From Dactylellina haptotyla (lineage: Eukaryota > Ascomycota > Orbiliomycetes > Orbiliales > Orbiliaceae), in contig CM062388.1 in the NCBI GenBank assembly GCA_031310005.1, forward strand, positions 1,426,001-1,490,000: a stretch of DNA of 64,000 nt. The letters are read 5' to 3'. The position numbers and the translations under genes are program-made. Each line of letters begins with the position of its first letter. Positions within the stretch are counted from its first letter, which is position 1. A model generated the notes under the pieces. It was given only the letters and a program-made list of their open reading frames with translations. It was not told the origin of the DNA and did not search any database. Shown here in pieces: positions 22,676-35,340 of this stretch.

Positions 22676-24868
22676 TCAAGGGTCCTTGGACATCTCGCTC
22701 TGATTCAACGCTTTTCCTGCTTGCAGGGCCTGTAATTTTTGCTGATAGGAGGCCGTAGGATTAAACTTTCTGACAGTGCGAATGTCATCCATGGAGTAAC
22801 CAGGAATACGAATATTCCAGTTCCGCTCGAGTATCATTTGCACATCGCGAATGTCTAGAGTGTCGCTCCCGCGGTGCTTCGCCATTCTACAAGCGTAGGT
22901 TAGTAGAGTATCGACAAAATCATCGGTTAACTCTAAGATACTCTAGGATTTCAGATAGTGAAATTAGTAAACGCAATATTGAATCGCAAAGTTGCTATTA
23001 GCTCACCTCTTCTACTTCTGGATCTAGACTTTCATCAGGATCAATCTGTCGAACGAGTTCCTGGAGCTTTCGCTTGCTGAGCAGCCCACCACTAGCCTCA
23101 TCCAATTCGAACTGAGGTGCTTTAGCAATAGCGGGTACCCCAACGACTTGGCTACCGGATGGGGCGTGAGTACCACCAGGCAGCGTAGGGCGTGAAGGTG
23201 GAACAGGAACTGCTGTTGGGGCAGGCATTGAGAGAGTTTTGGGGATTGGGAGACGGTGCGCAGATGCTCCTTCACGTTGGATTACAGGCGTCATCGTCGA
23301 GGTGGTTGTGGGAGCCTTTGCTGGAGATTCAGGGACCGCCTGTTGGGAGATAGCTTGTTGGAGCCCATGCGGGTGTGATGGTGATGCGGCACTTATGGAA
23401 TTGGACCGGGCAGCGGAGCCAGGGGCGGATTGCGGTGGTAATTGGGATATTGAAACAGCTGACGTGAATGCTGTAGCACTGGCCGGAGTTCTAAGTGGGT
23501 GGGCAGATGTCGGAGATTTTTGAGATCCGGCTTGCGGAGTGGCACTACTCGCCGCGTTTTGCGCATTAGCCGCCGCAGCAATGGCATTCCCAACAGAGCC
23601 AATGTTTGATGGTGTCCGCTGAAGCGGTTGGAGCTTTGGCTGCGCGGGAGTCTTTTGGAGGAGAATAATGTATGTTAGCAACAGGTATCATGGCGGCAGT
23701 GATCAGATTTGAGTATATATATATATACAAGACAATAGGGCAAATGGATGGTTGAGATTTAGCTCACCTTGGCCACAGGCGGTGCAGCAACGGCTGCGAC
23801 GACGGGGGTGCTCGCAGGTGGATCGGCGACAGGAGTCTCAGCAGGGCCGCCGCTCGCGGCGGGCTGCTCTGTACCGGGCGCGTTATTAGCGGCAGCATTA
23901 CGCACCAGCGTAGCTTGCTGCATTCTGAAGGCGTTTATAAAATCTTCACATTTTTTATTTTGCTTCTGGATCTGCTCGAGCTGGGCCCGTTTGTCCGTCA
24001 GTTCCTCAGGGGATAGAGGCTTTTCCGTATTGTTTATAGTAGCTTGGAGGGTCTGCATAGTGTTACGGAACGACACCATGGAGGCGTACGCAGTTCGTAG
24101 CCGAGCTTCCGCTTCCCGTCGCCAGTTGTCGGCATTGTCCGGGTCGATGTGACCAGGAACCAGGAGCTTCATCGGCTGAGTACTACCGTTCGCTCCCGCG
24201 GCTGTAGGAGCCCCAGCACCGACACCTGCACCGACGCCTGCACCTATCGCCTGCGAGGTTAACGCGACACTCGTTGCAGGCCGGTTGACTGGGTTGGAGG
24301 CGACGGCAGTAGCGGTGGGGCGAGCCTGCGCTGCTGGCTGAGGAACGGCTTGAGTAACAGCAACGGCCGGCACCTGGGCTTGCTGGTTGGCGGCAGCGGC
24401 AGCGGCAGCGGCACTCGCGGCGGCTTGTCGTTGGCTTGCCTGCTGGTTCCTGAGCAGGGTCATGTGCTGGTTAAACTGTTCCAGCTTCTTCATGGCAGCT
24501 ATGCCACGAGGGTGGTTCTGGCCAAATTGCTGGATCTCATTCCTAAGCCCTTGCTGAATCTGAATGTATTTCTGCCGCGTTTCCTCCATGGTGCTCGAGG
24601 GCGCCTGGGGTTGGCCGGGCGTGGGTTGGCTTGGTTGCCCACTTGGAAGCATCGCAGCGGCAGGCGTGCGATTGGAAGTCGCGGCGGTGGGAAGCGTGTG
24701 GTTGGGAGACGATGGCGGAGGGAAGCTGGTGGTGGACGTGGAATTCGGCTTGAGAAGTTTGGACGGCCTCGGCGACAAGTGAGAGTCTGGCGGGTGGGAG
24801 GGAGCACTTGGAGGGTTCGTCTGCTGCTGCTGTTCGTCGTCTGGGAAGGATCGTTTACGTTTGATCAT
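22676..24868 (-). CDS. TAF12: TFIID/SAGA subunit TAF12 (histone fold)
   Basis: TAF12 pairs with TAF4 in TFIID and with Ada1 in SAGA through an H2B-like histone fold. Exons 23768..24868, 23007..23651, 22676..22942 give 670 residues from MIKRKRSFPDDEQ. An in-frame ATG at 25066 would add 66 Arg/Pro-rich residues; I prefer the shorter start because the extension lies in the promoter shared with SPC34. The N-terminal half is Ser/Pro/Ala/Gln-rich with an Ala run. The fold is at about 555-640: KRKLQELVRQIDPDESLDPE, then ELTDDFVDTLLTYACRMAKH, RGSDTLDIRDVQMILERNWN and IRIPGYSMDDIRTVRKFNPT. The alternation of fold helices is complete. Confidence 0.92.
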
Positions 24869-25361
24869 TGAAGACGAGGTTGATGTGGTCAACGTTCTGC
24901 GCAGGCGATGGTCGGCAAACCGACTTTCATCAGTCCGAACGCCTGCCGGTACGCCTGCGAGAGGGAGCAAAGGAGAGAAACGCGGAAGGAGGGGTAGGCG
25001 GGCGGGCGGGAAATACCCGCGGTGAAGCCTCTCGTCTCTGCGGGGACGAGATATCGCGGTGGGCACTCCGATATAAATACACAGTCAATGAGAATGCATG
25101 AGAATGCTGTGATCGGGTCTGGTTGTCTGTCCACACACGCGCCCTCGCTGCTGGCCCGTTCGAATTCCGGGCGCGGTTGCGGTGCCTCCTCCTCCACTCC
25201 ATCGCCCGTGCGCACGTCCCCCAAAAACCTCCGATTTGTTGGGCCGCCAAACCGCAACCGCACCTGCAACCACCCCCCAGACTACTACCACCACCACCAC
25301 CACCACCGCCACCAGTGCAAGCCAGCTGCCGACTGCCAGCTCCGTCGGATCGTCCCCAGCG
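24869..25361. promoter_or_regulatory. Shared promoter of TAF12 and SPC34
   Basis: A 493-bp GC-rich divergent spacer. A CCA triplet run (about 25287..25316) lies in the SPC34 leader. Several long GC-driven open frames cross the region on both strands without motifs. Confidence 0.5.
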
Positions 25362-26211
25362 ATGGCCGTCAGCGGGCGTTTCGAGCGTCATCTCGAGCAA
25401 ATCGAGGCCGCAGCCAACGACATCTCATCCATGCGTTTCAGCGAGCCCGGAACCTTCACAAATGTGGCTTCCCCGATATCCCCAGCCTCCAGTGAGATTG
25501 GAATGGGGTTTCACTGACTCTCTTCTCTCTTTGCTCTCGTACAACAGTCCCAGGTCAACAAACCGCCGATAACGTCGCTCATTAGAGATACTTCGCCATA
25601 CGAGCGTGTTCTCTTTTCCTCTTCGAACCAGCCTTCGTTTGCCTCGCGGGGCCCAATGCTATCCACCAAATCCACCTTGCTTGGTACCCTGCTAGATGGA
25701 ACCGTCATGCACCAGATGCGCAGTGCCGTGAGCACAGCGCATCTTAAAGGGGATGTTGACGTCGAGCTATTGCTTCAAGGCGCCGAGAATCTGGCCAGAA
25801 TATAGTCGGTCACCCCTCTTCTGTTTCCCACTCTGGCTTGTAATCCATCGCGCTCACACACAAGTCCATCCTATCAACGGCCTTAGCCCGACCCCTGGCC
25901 TTGATGATAAGATTGACCACCTACGAGCAAAATACAACGACCTCCAATCCAGCGTGCTGCTGCACGAGGAACTTGTAACCGCCCAACGAACGCAATTGGA
26001 CCTCCAGCGAGGTGCTGCTGATCATCAACACGACGAGTTTGAGCAGCATACCAAAATCACAAAGTCTCTCCAGAGCTCTATCACGGAAGCTGAAATCGAG
26101 GCCGAAGAGCTCGCAATTCAGCAACTCGATATGAGACGAGTCCAAGTGGAATCTGACATTAGGGACCTTGATCGTAGGTTAGGAGGCATCATGACATCCA
26201 AGGGATTTTAA
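25362..26211 (+). CDS. SPC34: DASH (Dam1) complex subunit Spc34
   Basis: Spc34 is part of the ten-protein DASH ring that couples kinetochores to spindle microtubules. Proposed exons 25362..25463, 25548..25804, 25887..26211 give 227 residues. The family core FTN-x7-ITSLIRDTSPYERVLF is restored exactly by the first splice, and RIYPTPGLDDKIDHLRAKY by the second. The second intron uses the AG at 25886 rather than the nearer AG at 25864, which would shift the frame. The first intron needs a weak 5' site (GTGGCT), so that boundary is tentative. The C-terminal 100 residues are a predicted coiled coil. Confidence 0.85.
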
Positions 26212-26460
26212 AAGAACCCTTTTTTTACTCAACAGCGCTACCTGACATACTCTCGCATTGTATATTTTCTATATACTTTAGTCAGACCGAAACAAGGTGG
26301 CTATAGATTACGACACAAATAATAGTTCGATATTGTTAATGTGGCATTAACGTTGGTCTAACTTTTCAAAATATCTTGCCCCGGGCGTGGATAATACAAT
26401 CCCATGATTTTCCAGAGCTCCAGGTGTAGCCGGTCGATCCCAGAATCCACAATCCCCAAT

Positions 26461-28018
26461 CTATTCTCTCATATTCTTAATAACCACAGTATCATGACGT
26501 TGGTTCGGAGGACGCCAATTACGGTATGCGGCTTTCGGCCTGTCTTGAGACAGGTTTACCCTGGGAGCGGAAATTTGCAGCCGTAATTGCTCTCCAACTG
26601 TTGCCCAAAATCGGAGATATCGATGGTCACCTGGCTTTATATCTTCCCAGGCCTGGATGCTGTTTATCTCGCTCTCGCGTACACTCGTCATTTTTGCGAG
26701 AAGTATAGTAGGGATAGAATCGGCCGTCAACACCCTTACCGCTGGGTCCACAGGTCGAACCCGAAGCCCCCAGATAGAATTCCTGAAGCTACCAACGCCT
26801 ATAGTTTCAAATTCGACCTCCGCTCCGATCCCTCCTATTTGCTCCAATTCAGACAGCTCACATTTCCCCTTTTTAATGCGTACATATCTTCCAAAAAAAT
26901 CTGTATACGGGGGGCCGCGCTTCCACTTTAAAGGAAACTTCTGAGAAAGCGCATTGGTCGTTTCTGGGGAAAGCATATAACCAGTATTATACACTTGCTT
27001 GAAAAGCTTAGCCACCGGCGGGGGTGGTTGGATTCTAAGGCCTTGTGCAATCCTGTTGTGCCTCTGTACCATAAATTTAACCTGTTTTATCTCCTCCACA
27101 GGCTCTAGGTTTTTGTGTGTTTCTGCAATATACTGGACATCAAATTTAATTTCCAAAGGATGTATTTGCTGATCTCGATTATCGTTGAAAGTTTCGCCAA
27201 ACCTCTCAAACCTGTTGGCATGGGAGACCCGATCCTCGTATATGCTCATGCTTTCAGCGTTTCGAAAGTGGTTCAAGAGGGTCGTGAGAAAGGCTTGCTT
27301 AAATTCCATCGTAGTTGGGAAGTCTGGGCCAATTTGCGGGGTTTGATGCTTCAAGACCACCAGGTCGAAATTTAGCTGTCCTCCATCGAGGATCCTCAGA
27401 ATAGTATCGGAAAATAGCTTCCTGTCTCTTCCTGTGAGAAGTACACTAAATGTGTGCGGGTCTTTTTCCGCATTTCGAGCCACATGAACCTATATACGAT
27501 CTTTAGTCGTCACACAGCGCTTCATTTCTCAATACGCTTGGGGGAACCAAGGTACCATATATTTATTCCAGCGATTTGGAAATTTCCTATCCCGATCTCT
27601 TGGGGTTTCACCGTGAGGCTCGATAGTGGCATCTAATATTGACGGAGTCTGCCACCAGCCTACGAGGTAGAACAAATTAACACTAGCTGAAACACTACCA
27701 ATATAGAAACAGATAATGACCTACCACCTCCGAGCAAGTGGTCTTTATCCTTTAGTATGTCGACTGATGCGCGCTCCCATATATTGCTTGGAATTGGTGA
27801 TTGATATAGTGCTAGAGGGTGTCACTTCGGATGTCAGCTGCTCGCTGTTCCGATTGGCTCGATGTGCGACTGAGATATATTCGGTCTCACGTACTATTGT
27901 CAAAATCTATTATGCATATGGATTTGATCTGTGAGACTGGTGGAAGAGGATTGTGTGTAGCAATGCTTGACCAGTTTTGGATTCTGGCTCCATTGTCTGG
28001 GTCACCGAGGGCGCTCAT
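26461..28018 (-). CDS. Swiss Army Knife RNA-repair-like HAD protein
   Basis: Exons 27895..28018, 27725..27811, 27556..27659, 26461..27489 give 447 residues. HAD motifs are in order: motif I IIDFDNTLYQSP (Asp38, Asp40), then GGGWWQTPSILDAT, motif II FSVLLTGRDRKLF, a conserved Lys in TMEFKQAFL, and motif IV SIYEDRVSHANRF. This order (DxDxT, GGWW, LLTGR, YEDR) matches the fungal HAD_SAK_1 family, annotated as Swiss Army Knife RNA repair-like. The name comes from domain associations; no enzyme activity has been shown that I know of. The C-terminal 200 residues are conserved-looking but carry no motif I can name. Motif I is split by intron 1, so an unspliced model would miss it. Confidence 0.85.
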
Positions 28019-28962
28019 CGCTCTTGTTTCCAGCAAAGGAGATCCAACGCGCAGCATATGCCTTCCGCCGTCATTCGATCGAAGTAGATTCGGGGGTGGT
28101 AGCGCATGAAATCGTGAGAAGCACTGAAAGCTTTGTGAAAACGACTTAGTAGTTCTGATAGATAGGGAAACAAGGGAGATCCGTTAGCAGGGACCACATA
28201 TGTCCATGTTGGGATTTGTATTGGTAGCCTTTCTGAGGGGACGGACCAGAAACTTCAAGGGAAAAAGGATGTGTCGAATGTGCACAGGTATGCTAGCGGA
28301 ACTTGTAGCTCGCACCAACATGCCCGTCACCACCCAATCCGCAAGCAAAGAGCCAAGTAGCGAGTAGGGCTTGTGCTTGCAATACACTCACCGTATAATC
28401 ATTGTACAATCATCGCACCAATACCGCCGATGCTATTCTTTTCGTACGCCCCTCTGAATTACCCGCGTCCTTAAAACCTAACGCAGACCGGGCTCTGCTT
28501 TCCACGTGAATTTGGAGTGAATTTGGATCCAAAAGATTCGAATGTAATAGTATATCGGAATCGCAATCGATCGGCTCTGTGGTACTGGTTCGAGGGATGT
28601 TTGCTGTATGGATAGTTATAATTAAATTTAAGGCATATGGACATGTTCGGATGCTACTTGTAAAATTATGACCACAGCCCTTAAAATGGAATTCTGAAAG
28701 TTTTTACCTTGATGGCGAATATATATAAAATTTCAATGGATGTAAGTAGTTCTGGATTGGGGGGATCGATCCTAGTCACCATAGAAGACAATAACGCTCG
28801 TTTGGATGCTAATATCGAAGGAGCCAGGGTTGCGAGCGAGTGAGTCTCCATAAATCACCAGCTACTTTCTCATCTTAGAAAGATTTTTTCACCCCCGCCC
28901 CCGATAGCAAAATATATCACATTGCACGTAAAATTGTGTAGAATCGCTATCAATCTTCTATT
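28019..28962. other. Intergenic region, no supported gene
   Basis: 944 bp between two minus-strand genes: the promoter of the HAD protein and the 3' end of the histidine phosphatase. AT-rich, nothing recognisable. Confidence 0.5.
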
Positions 28963-30566
28963 TTAACTACCGTTGACGTCGTTAGTACAAAATGCCACCA
29001 CTTTTTCGACCTTTTTTCCGACCAATTCTTCCAGATAACCGGTAAATATATTGATATCAATCATATCAATTTTTCCTAGGGCCGGATGCGAACTTTCGAA
29101 AACCCGCCCACCCCAGAGAACTCTCACAACGTGGTTGTCTGTATCCTTCCGCTTATATACCTCGAATACTAATTCTGCACCCATCCCCGGCCATATCATC
29201 TTTTCTACCTGAAGAAGTGATAACAGACGAGAAATGCTCCCGTCGTGGGCTATATTGTGCAAATACTTTATCTTTGACTGCCCCGAAATCTTGGCACGAA
29301 TATTGTGGACCAGCTCTGCCACAAACACACCGTAGGACCCGAGTGCTGCGTCCAACGAACGTGGGGAGTCACGGTGTATATAAGAATACTCATACATCCC
29401 AATTCTATAGACAGAATCTGCTAGTTTTTGCGTCACACAGCGGCTGGGGTCTCTCACTGAGCAGGGGAGAGGTTGTTGATGACACTGTCTCGCCGAGAGA
29501 TTGTCAAAATAGTGGTCGAATGATTTGTGGAATTCGAAATCACTTTCGGGAACTCCAGATACGATATCTAGAGCTTGGAAAAGTGACCGCGATTCATTGA
29601 GATGATATAGCCAAGCAGGGTCTAAGCTTCCGACCGAGTAACTATGATATAGTTGGGAGGCTGGCGGACAAGAATATTTAGGCTCGAGGGAGTCAGTTAG
29701 GGCGGGTTGAATTGAGAGAGGGACCTCTTCCAAGAGAGCTGGCCCGAACATGCCCTTTATGAGTGCGCCGGCTACTTGGGAGGTTATAATGTTATTCGTC
29801 ACACGGAATGCCATAGTCTCGTCGGGATGCTCTGGGAGGAATTTAAGTTTGCTTCCATAGACACCAAACAAGTCGTCTCCATGCTTCCGAGAATCATCTA
29901 GGCCGCCCATTGTTATCTGGGGAAACTGGCAAGTTCCTTTCAGCCCGGAGATATGGTATGGGTTCACAGGATTCTCCTCTACTTGCCAGTACACGCCAGC
30001 TGATGAATTGGCGACGGTTCCAAGAGGTGCTCCGTAAATAAACAAGCCTATGTCGGAACAATTCCAGGCACTGGTCTCAATAGGGAACCCATTATCTTGG
30101 TAAGGGGTGCGCTTGTGATGTCTGTGAATCTAGAACGAATTAGACCAGCGATTGAAAAGGCAAAATGACACCGTGAGCTTACCACTTCGACGTAAACAAG
30201 TTCAAAAGCAGAGGGGGGGATTTGATAGTTGCTAACATGCACATGGGGCATGTTGCACCACGAAATACTTTCGTCTTCGTTATAAGGCGGCGCGGAGCCG
30301 TTGAAGTAAAAGCCACCGACCCCGTCATTGTCTAGGTTGAGAGTAAGATTATTGATCCAAGAACTCGTTGGGGAATACCATTTAGCGCCAACTCTGACTT
30401 CGGGAACACTTGAGACTGTCGCAGTCGCTGTGATAGAGGCAAAGCTTGTCGGAAACAGTAGACTGGATAAGACGGCCATAGTGTAAGATAGGAGGCCAGC
30501 GGCGATGACGGCGAAGACGCCAACCGTGTAGGCTACTGGGAGGACCATCATCACGACATGGCGCAT
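28963..30566 (-). CDS. Histidine acid phosphatase family protein, membrane-anchored
   Basis: Exons 30183..30566 and 28963..30129 give 516 residues. The N-terminus has one long hydrophobic segment (about 8-38) and reads as a signal anchor or uncleaved signal. The catalytic histidine motif RHHKRTP (131-137) is rebuilt by the splice, and the late HD motif AHDGS is at 422-426, so both halves of the active site are present. Several Asn-X-Ser/Thr sequons and paired cysteines suit a secreted or vacuolar lumenal enzyme. RHHKRTP in place of the phytase-type RHGxRxP marks a separate fungal branch. The substrate is not deducible. Confidence 0.88.
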
Positions 30567-31255
30567 TCCTTTTTAATTTTTATCCAACGCCCTTTAGAGG
30601 GGTGTCTTGAAGCCAAAGCCAAAGCCAAGCTGTGCGCATGAACTGTCAATGCATGGTGTGCAGCGACGTTTGGGAGAATAGGGAAGGCGCCTGGGTTGCG
30701 CATTTTACGGGATCGAAGCGGCAAAGCAGGTGAGGATCAATCCACGGACAGACCGCCACCCACAGAGCGCCGCTTGTGCAGCGAGGCAGCGTCCGACCCG
30801 TCTCGGATGTCCTGCACGTTGGCTGGTAAGGGACCAGCAACCTTACATCATACCTCTGGGCTGGGCTGGGGGCGCAGGTCGTCGCGCCCGTCCGGTTCGT
30901 GCGGGAGCCACTGAGCAGAAAATTCCTCGCGCAGCCGAAAGCTTCCGGCGGTCGGTGTCGCTATTAAATTTAAAATCTGGCCAAGACCGAAGAAAGAGAA
31001 GACCCGGGCTCTCTCTCCCTCGTTTTCATGGCACGCAAGCTCACCACCCTTCAGCAACAACCCTCGTCGTCATTCCCATCCCCTCTGCCAACGGTGTCAT
31101 TCGCGGTGACATCCCCAGTGCAACGATATATTATATAACATGACCATCGCAACCCCAACCGAATAGGCACATTCGCATCTTGGCTTCACCACAAACGCGC
31201 CCTCCTGAAGGTCTGCGCCTTGTCGAAACATTAAATAGAGTAGACCTGGTGCAGG
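30567..31255. promoter_or_regulatory. Divergent intergenic region between histidine phosphatase and DUF2434 gene
   Basis: 689 bp, fairly GC-rich. It has a short AAGCCA triplication (30611..30628). No gene is supported. Confidence 0.45.
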
Positions 31256-31321
31256 ATGGACGATGCCGATTGGCTCTACTCTGACGATGGTTAGTTATCT
31301 CCACCCGTCGCACTTTTCCTG

Positions 31322-31354
<33 letters not shown>

Positions 31355-32710
31355 CCTCCCTTTCCTTTCTTCTTTTTGTGGGCATGGCGAGATTCGTCTA
31401 GATAGCTCATGGCCATACAGGGCGGCAGCGCTTCAATGCGTCGATCCTCAAAGGGTTCAACTACACGATATACCCGAACGACACCATCTCAAATTTCTCC
31501 ACCTGCGTGCTCGCTTTCGGCGGCTATATCCCAACAGTGATCAGTAACGGATCATGGTATAACTCCACTGGTTGCGATACTCCTGTGCGCCCGATTCGCA
31601 CAAGGGGCGCCATTGGCGTTGCAACTGCTGTAATATTTGCTGCCCTCCTTGTGATGTCGCTGGTGTGCCTCAGCAAACATGGCAAGTCATTCCTCCCAGC
31701 GGAAAAACGATTCCGATTGGTCGGGAGAAGATGGCCCTGGTACTGGTGCATCATCACTTCCACCGTCGGTTTGATAAGCGGCTTTTGTGCAGTGGATGTG
31801 GATCGGGTTTGGGTACTTGGAACTTCTGCTATCTTCCATTTCATATTCTATATGGTTTCCTTGCCATGTTGCCTCGCGGCTATTTGGGAGATGAGCCGTA
31901 ATTGGTAGGCCTACGAATTTTGCAAATTCCAGCATTCACCATATTCTAGTCGCTTACTTGATATCCGTTTCCCGCTCAACTTAGGGGTTCATTTGAAGAA
32001 CGAAAAGGCATAGACGAAGATTTTTTTAGATATAGACAGGATGACTTGAGATCCAAGATCGAATTCTACGAGCCGCTCATCTTTTATCTCTTCAATTTTC
32101 TGGTATGATTGCTCCAATCACTTGGGTGCAAGTTCCAAACTACTCCTAACATAGTCATCTTCAACAGAGTTTCTTTCTTTCAATCCTACGAAACTGGAAC
32201 ACAATCGCAAGATCAAATGCGAATGTAATAACAGACGCAAGATTCCAAGCTTCCTCTATTTTATCCTTCCTTGCATGGCTGGTCATCGTGGTAGCTCACC
32301 TCATTGCCAGGCATTATTATCAGCCTCAGAAGTTTCCGTGGAAGATTCCGGCCACCCTTTTTTTGATCCTAATACGGATTGCTTTCAACATTGGGAGTGC
32401 TTTTGAATATTCCTTCAGTCAGCTCCGATGGCAGGCGACGCCCGCTTATATCTATTGTCTGGGCTTTTTGCCTGTGATTCTTGTCATCCTTGTCATCATC
32501 TACTCTGGCTTGAGGGAGCCTAACGAGGACCAAGAGCTTTTAAGATTTAGAAATGCTCGAAATGCCATATTAGACCAAGAGATGCTTGCTATCAAATCTC
32601 CGGAAAAAAGAAAGTCCACTGGGAAACCAAGGACGATTCGAACGAGAAGAGGGAGCCGCGCGTCAGCTCATGACTACTGGGGGTCCGAGGAACCGGCTCA
32701 AAAGGCATGA
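31256..32710 (+). CDS. Seven-TM fungal membrane protein, DUF2434 family
   Basis: Exons 31256..31289, 31406..31904, 31985..32102, 32168..32710 give 397 residues. The first about 78 residues are a hydrophilic region with six N-glycosylation sequons (Asn22, 30, 36, 41, 59, 64) and two cysteines (45, 68). Seven hydrophobic segments follow, starting near AVIFAALLVMSLVCL, YWCIITSTVGLISGF, FHFIFYMVSLPCCLAAI, PLIFYLFNFLSFFLSIL, SFLAWLVIVVAHLI, LFLILIRIAFNIGSAF and YCLGFLPVILVILVII. The tail is basic and Arg/Ser/Thr-rich. The composition fits DUF2434, a fungus-only family of unknown function. Intron 1 has a CT/CA dinucleotide run (31329..31352). Confidence 0.8.
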
Positions 32711-33469
32711 AAACAGCAGTACTTTGCACAAGCAATGTACATGTATCTGGCATCATTAGGCGCAAACAAAACAGATGAAATCTGCGAAAAATAATAATTT
32801 TATAGTCGCACGAGCTTGGCCAAAGCACACCGACCGAGTGTAAACCACCACAACGAAAAAGAAGGAAACTTTATTCCGTTGACAAAAGTTTGAGAATCCG
32901 TAGTCTGGCAGCAACATATAGAAATGAGAATAACAGGGTTTGGCAGGTTTATAATTTACTCCGTATCAATAACGGGATGTATATCTATGTAGCTAGCATC
33001 ATGGTACTTGATTAGTCTACCCTTTGGTTGTTTTTAAACTTCCCAATTCCAACAATAATTTCCCAGTTAGATTTGACATTATCCTTTGAAGGGTTATATG
33101 TTCGTAGTTGGGGGTGGTGATGACTTTACATGTATCTCACTCGCTGTGGTCTTGCAACGCTGGATTCTAGCATATGTATGATTATATAATCCGGCATGTC
33201 GAGCTTGCCCTGGTCAACCGCGTATCTCAACTACAACCACCTCACCTCTACAACCCCCCATTTCCGACCATAGAAACCAAGCAAATATCATCGGAGAGAG
33301 TAAGCCTCGCCTCTATCAGCAGCTCGCAGCACGTCTCTAAGGTCTATTCTTCAGGAACCAACCAGATCCGGAGATATTATTCGTTTGCCCTCACCTCATC
33401 TGTTAGACTCGTGCCTCGTCTAATCTACATACCGTTTATCCCATCTTCAAGGTACAATACTTCGCCATC
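32711..33469. other. RPN3 upstream region
   Basis: 759 bp: 3' UTR of the DUF2434 gene, then the RPN3 promoter and leader. No further gene seen. Confidence 0.45.
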
Positions 33470-35172
33470 ATGGTAGGAGAACAGATCATCAATGTTATAC
33501 GTAAGGCTGTTGGAGACGAGGATCCCATGGAAGGAGTCACCCAAGAAACCGATTCCGGTATGAGCGAAGCAGACCAACAGCTCAAAGATAGGAACGCGAT
33601 TATCACTGGTGCGTTGCTCCAACCCATTTGTTATTTCTGATAAATGGAACAAAAATGCTAATTGCTTCCGTTGGTCTGGCCTGGTCCGGTTTTATAGATA
33701 TAACCGCGAATTTCGCTTTACTGGAGAGGGCTGTGGCCAACTTTGATGCAAGGTTCACATTAAGAGTGCTCCGGTCTTTGAACACTCTACGGAAACGCTT
33801 CACATCTTCGATTCTCACCGATATTGTCAAGAAAACATTCCCACCCTCGCACCCTGCCTATTCTTCCCTGCTATCCATTTTAGTTGATGGATCGCATGCG
33901 GACCAAGATGTTTCTATGGATATTGATGCTGAAACCAAGGCTCCAAATGGCATGCTCCCGGAAATCGATGTTTATCTCCATCTTGCAGTGCAGGTATATC
34001 TTCTTGACCAGAGAGAATATGATAAAGGCGCAAAATTCTCCGATGATCTTGTTAAAAGAATGCACGGGATGAATAGACGAACATTAGACTCTTTGGCCGC
34101 GAAAGTTTACTTTTACTATTCCATGTTCAACGAGTACCTCCCAGGCTCCGAACCATCGATCGGCATACGTGCCCAACTACTTGCTTCACTTCGGACGGCT
34201 ACTTTGAGGAAGGATATTGATACACAAGCCACTATTATTGTTTTGCTGTTGCGCAACTATCTCTCAACCTCTCACATCAACCAGGCGGACCTTTTAGTCA
34301 CACACGCGGCATTCCCAGAGTCAGCCGCAAACAACCTCTTTGCCCGCTACTCTTACTACCTCGGACGGATCCGAGCTATCCAACTTGACTATTCCAGTGC
34401 TCATGAATACCTCATCAGCGCAACCCGCAAGGCCCCCCAGGTTTCCGTTGCTGCCGGATTTGTCCAAGCAGCCAACAAACTCAACATCGTAGTTGAGCTA
34501 CTGATGGGCGACATCCCCGAAAGGAGCATCTTCCGCCAGCCCATGCTAGAGAAACCCCTACGTCCTTATCTAGCTCTCGTCCGTGCAGTAAGAATTGGTG
34601 AACTTGACGCCTTCCAAAATACCGTCAATTCGTATGCCGAGGTATTTAAGAGAGACGGTACCTACACGCTAATTCTCCGTCTACGTCAAAATGTTATCAA
34701 GACCGGAATACGGATGATGAGTATAGCTTATTCTAAGATTTCACTGCGAGACATTTGCGTTCGTCTCCGACTTGACTCCGAAGAAAGCGCCGAATATATT
34801 GTTGCCAAAGCGATTAGAGATGGGGTTATTGATGCAACACTTAACAACGAGAAGGGCTATATGCAGAGCAAAGAGATTACGGACGTATATGCAACAAGGG
34901 AACCCCAAGACCAGTTCCACGAGCGTATCAAGTTCTGCATGCAGCTTCATAATGAATGTGTTACGGTATGTCGCGCTCCTGGTTTCTACGTTTGTGGACA
35001 ATTTCGGCTCTAATATGTTACAATAATAACATAGGCAATGAGGTTCCCAATGAATCAACATAGGCTCGAGCTTAAGAATGCGCAAGAAGCGCGTGAACGT
35101 GAACGCGAGCTTGTTAAAGAGATCCAAAGCGGGGATCGGGACGACGATGACGGTGATTTTGATGGAATTTAA
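33470..35172 (+). CDS. RPN3: 26S proteasome regulatory subunit Rpn3 (PCI domain)
   Basis: Rpn3 is a lid subunit of the 19S regulatory particle. Exons 33470..33608, 33698..34965, 35035..35172 give 514 residues (family about 500-530). Diagnostic blocks are NFALLERAVANFDARFTLR, SLAAKVYFYYSMFNEYLPG, RNYLSTSHINQADLLVTHAA, YYLGRIRAIQLDYSSAHEYL and RTPYLAL-type GDIPERSIFRQP. The PCI winged helix includes YSKISLRDICVRLRLDSEES. The C-terminus ends in acidic DDDDGDFDGI. The first 45 residues are poorly conserved in this family, so the exact start is the least certain part. Confidence 0.92.
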
Positions 35173-35340
35173 TTTGGTCATCTGTTCGCTAAATAAGGCT
35201 CAAAAAAGAGGAGCGATGTACTACGAAAAAGCAGAGCACAGTGTTGCTCTATTTGTACCGATGCCCTGCATCATATCGTTGTAATGCCGATATTAATCCT
35301 TTTCAAGAGGTGACTCGAGCAATGTCAGCAGTGAAGAGCA

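Noticed and set aside
28963-30045. Separate 360-residue protein starting within the histidine phosphatase
   Set aside because: The apparent start is internal; splicing at 30129/30183 joins it in frame to the RHHKRTP catalytic motif and membrane anchor.
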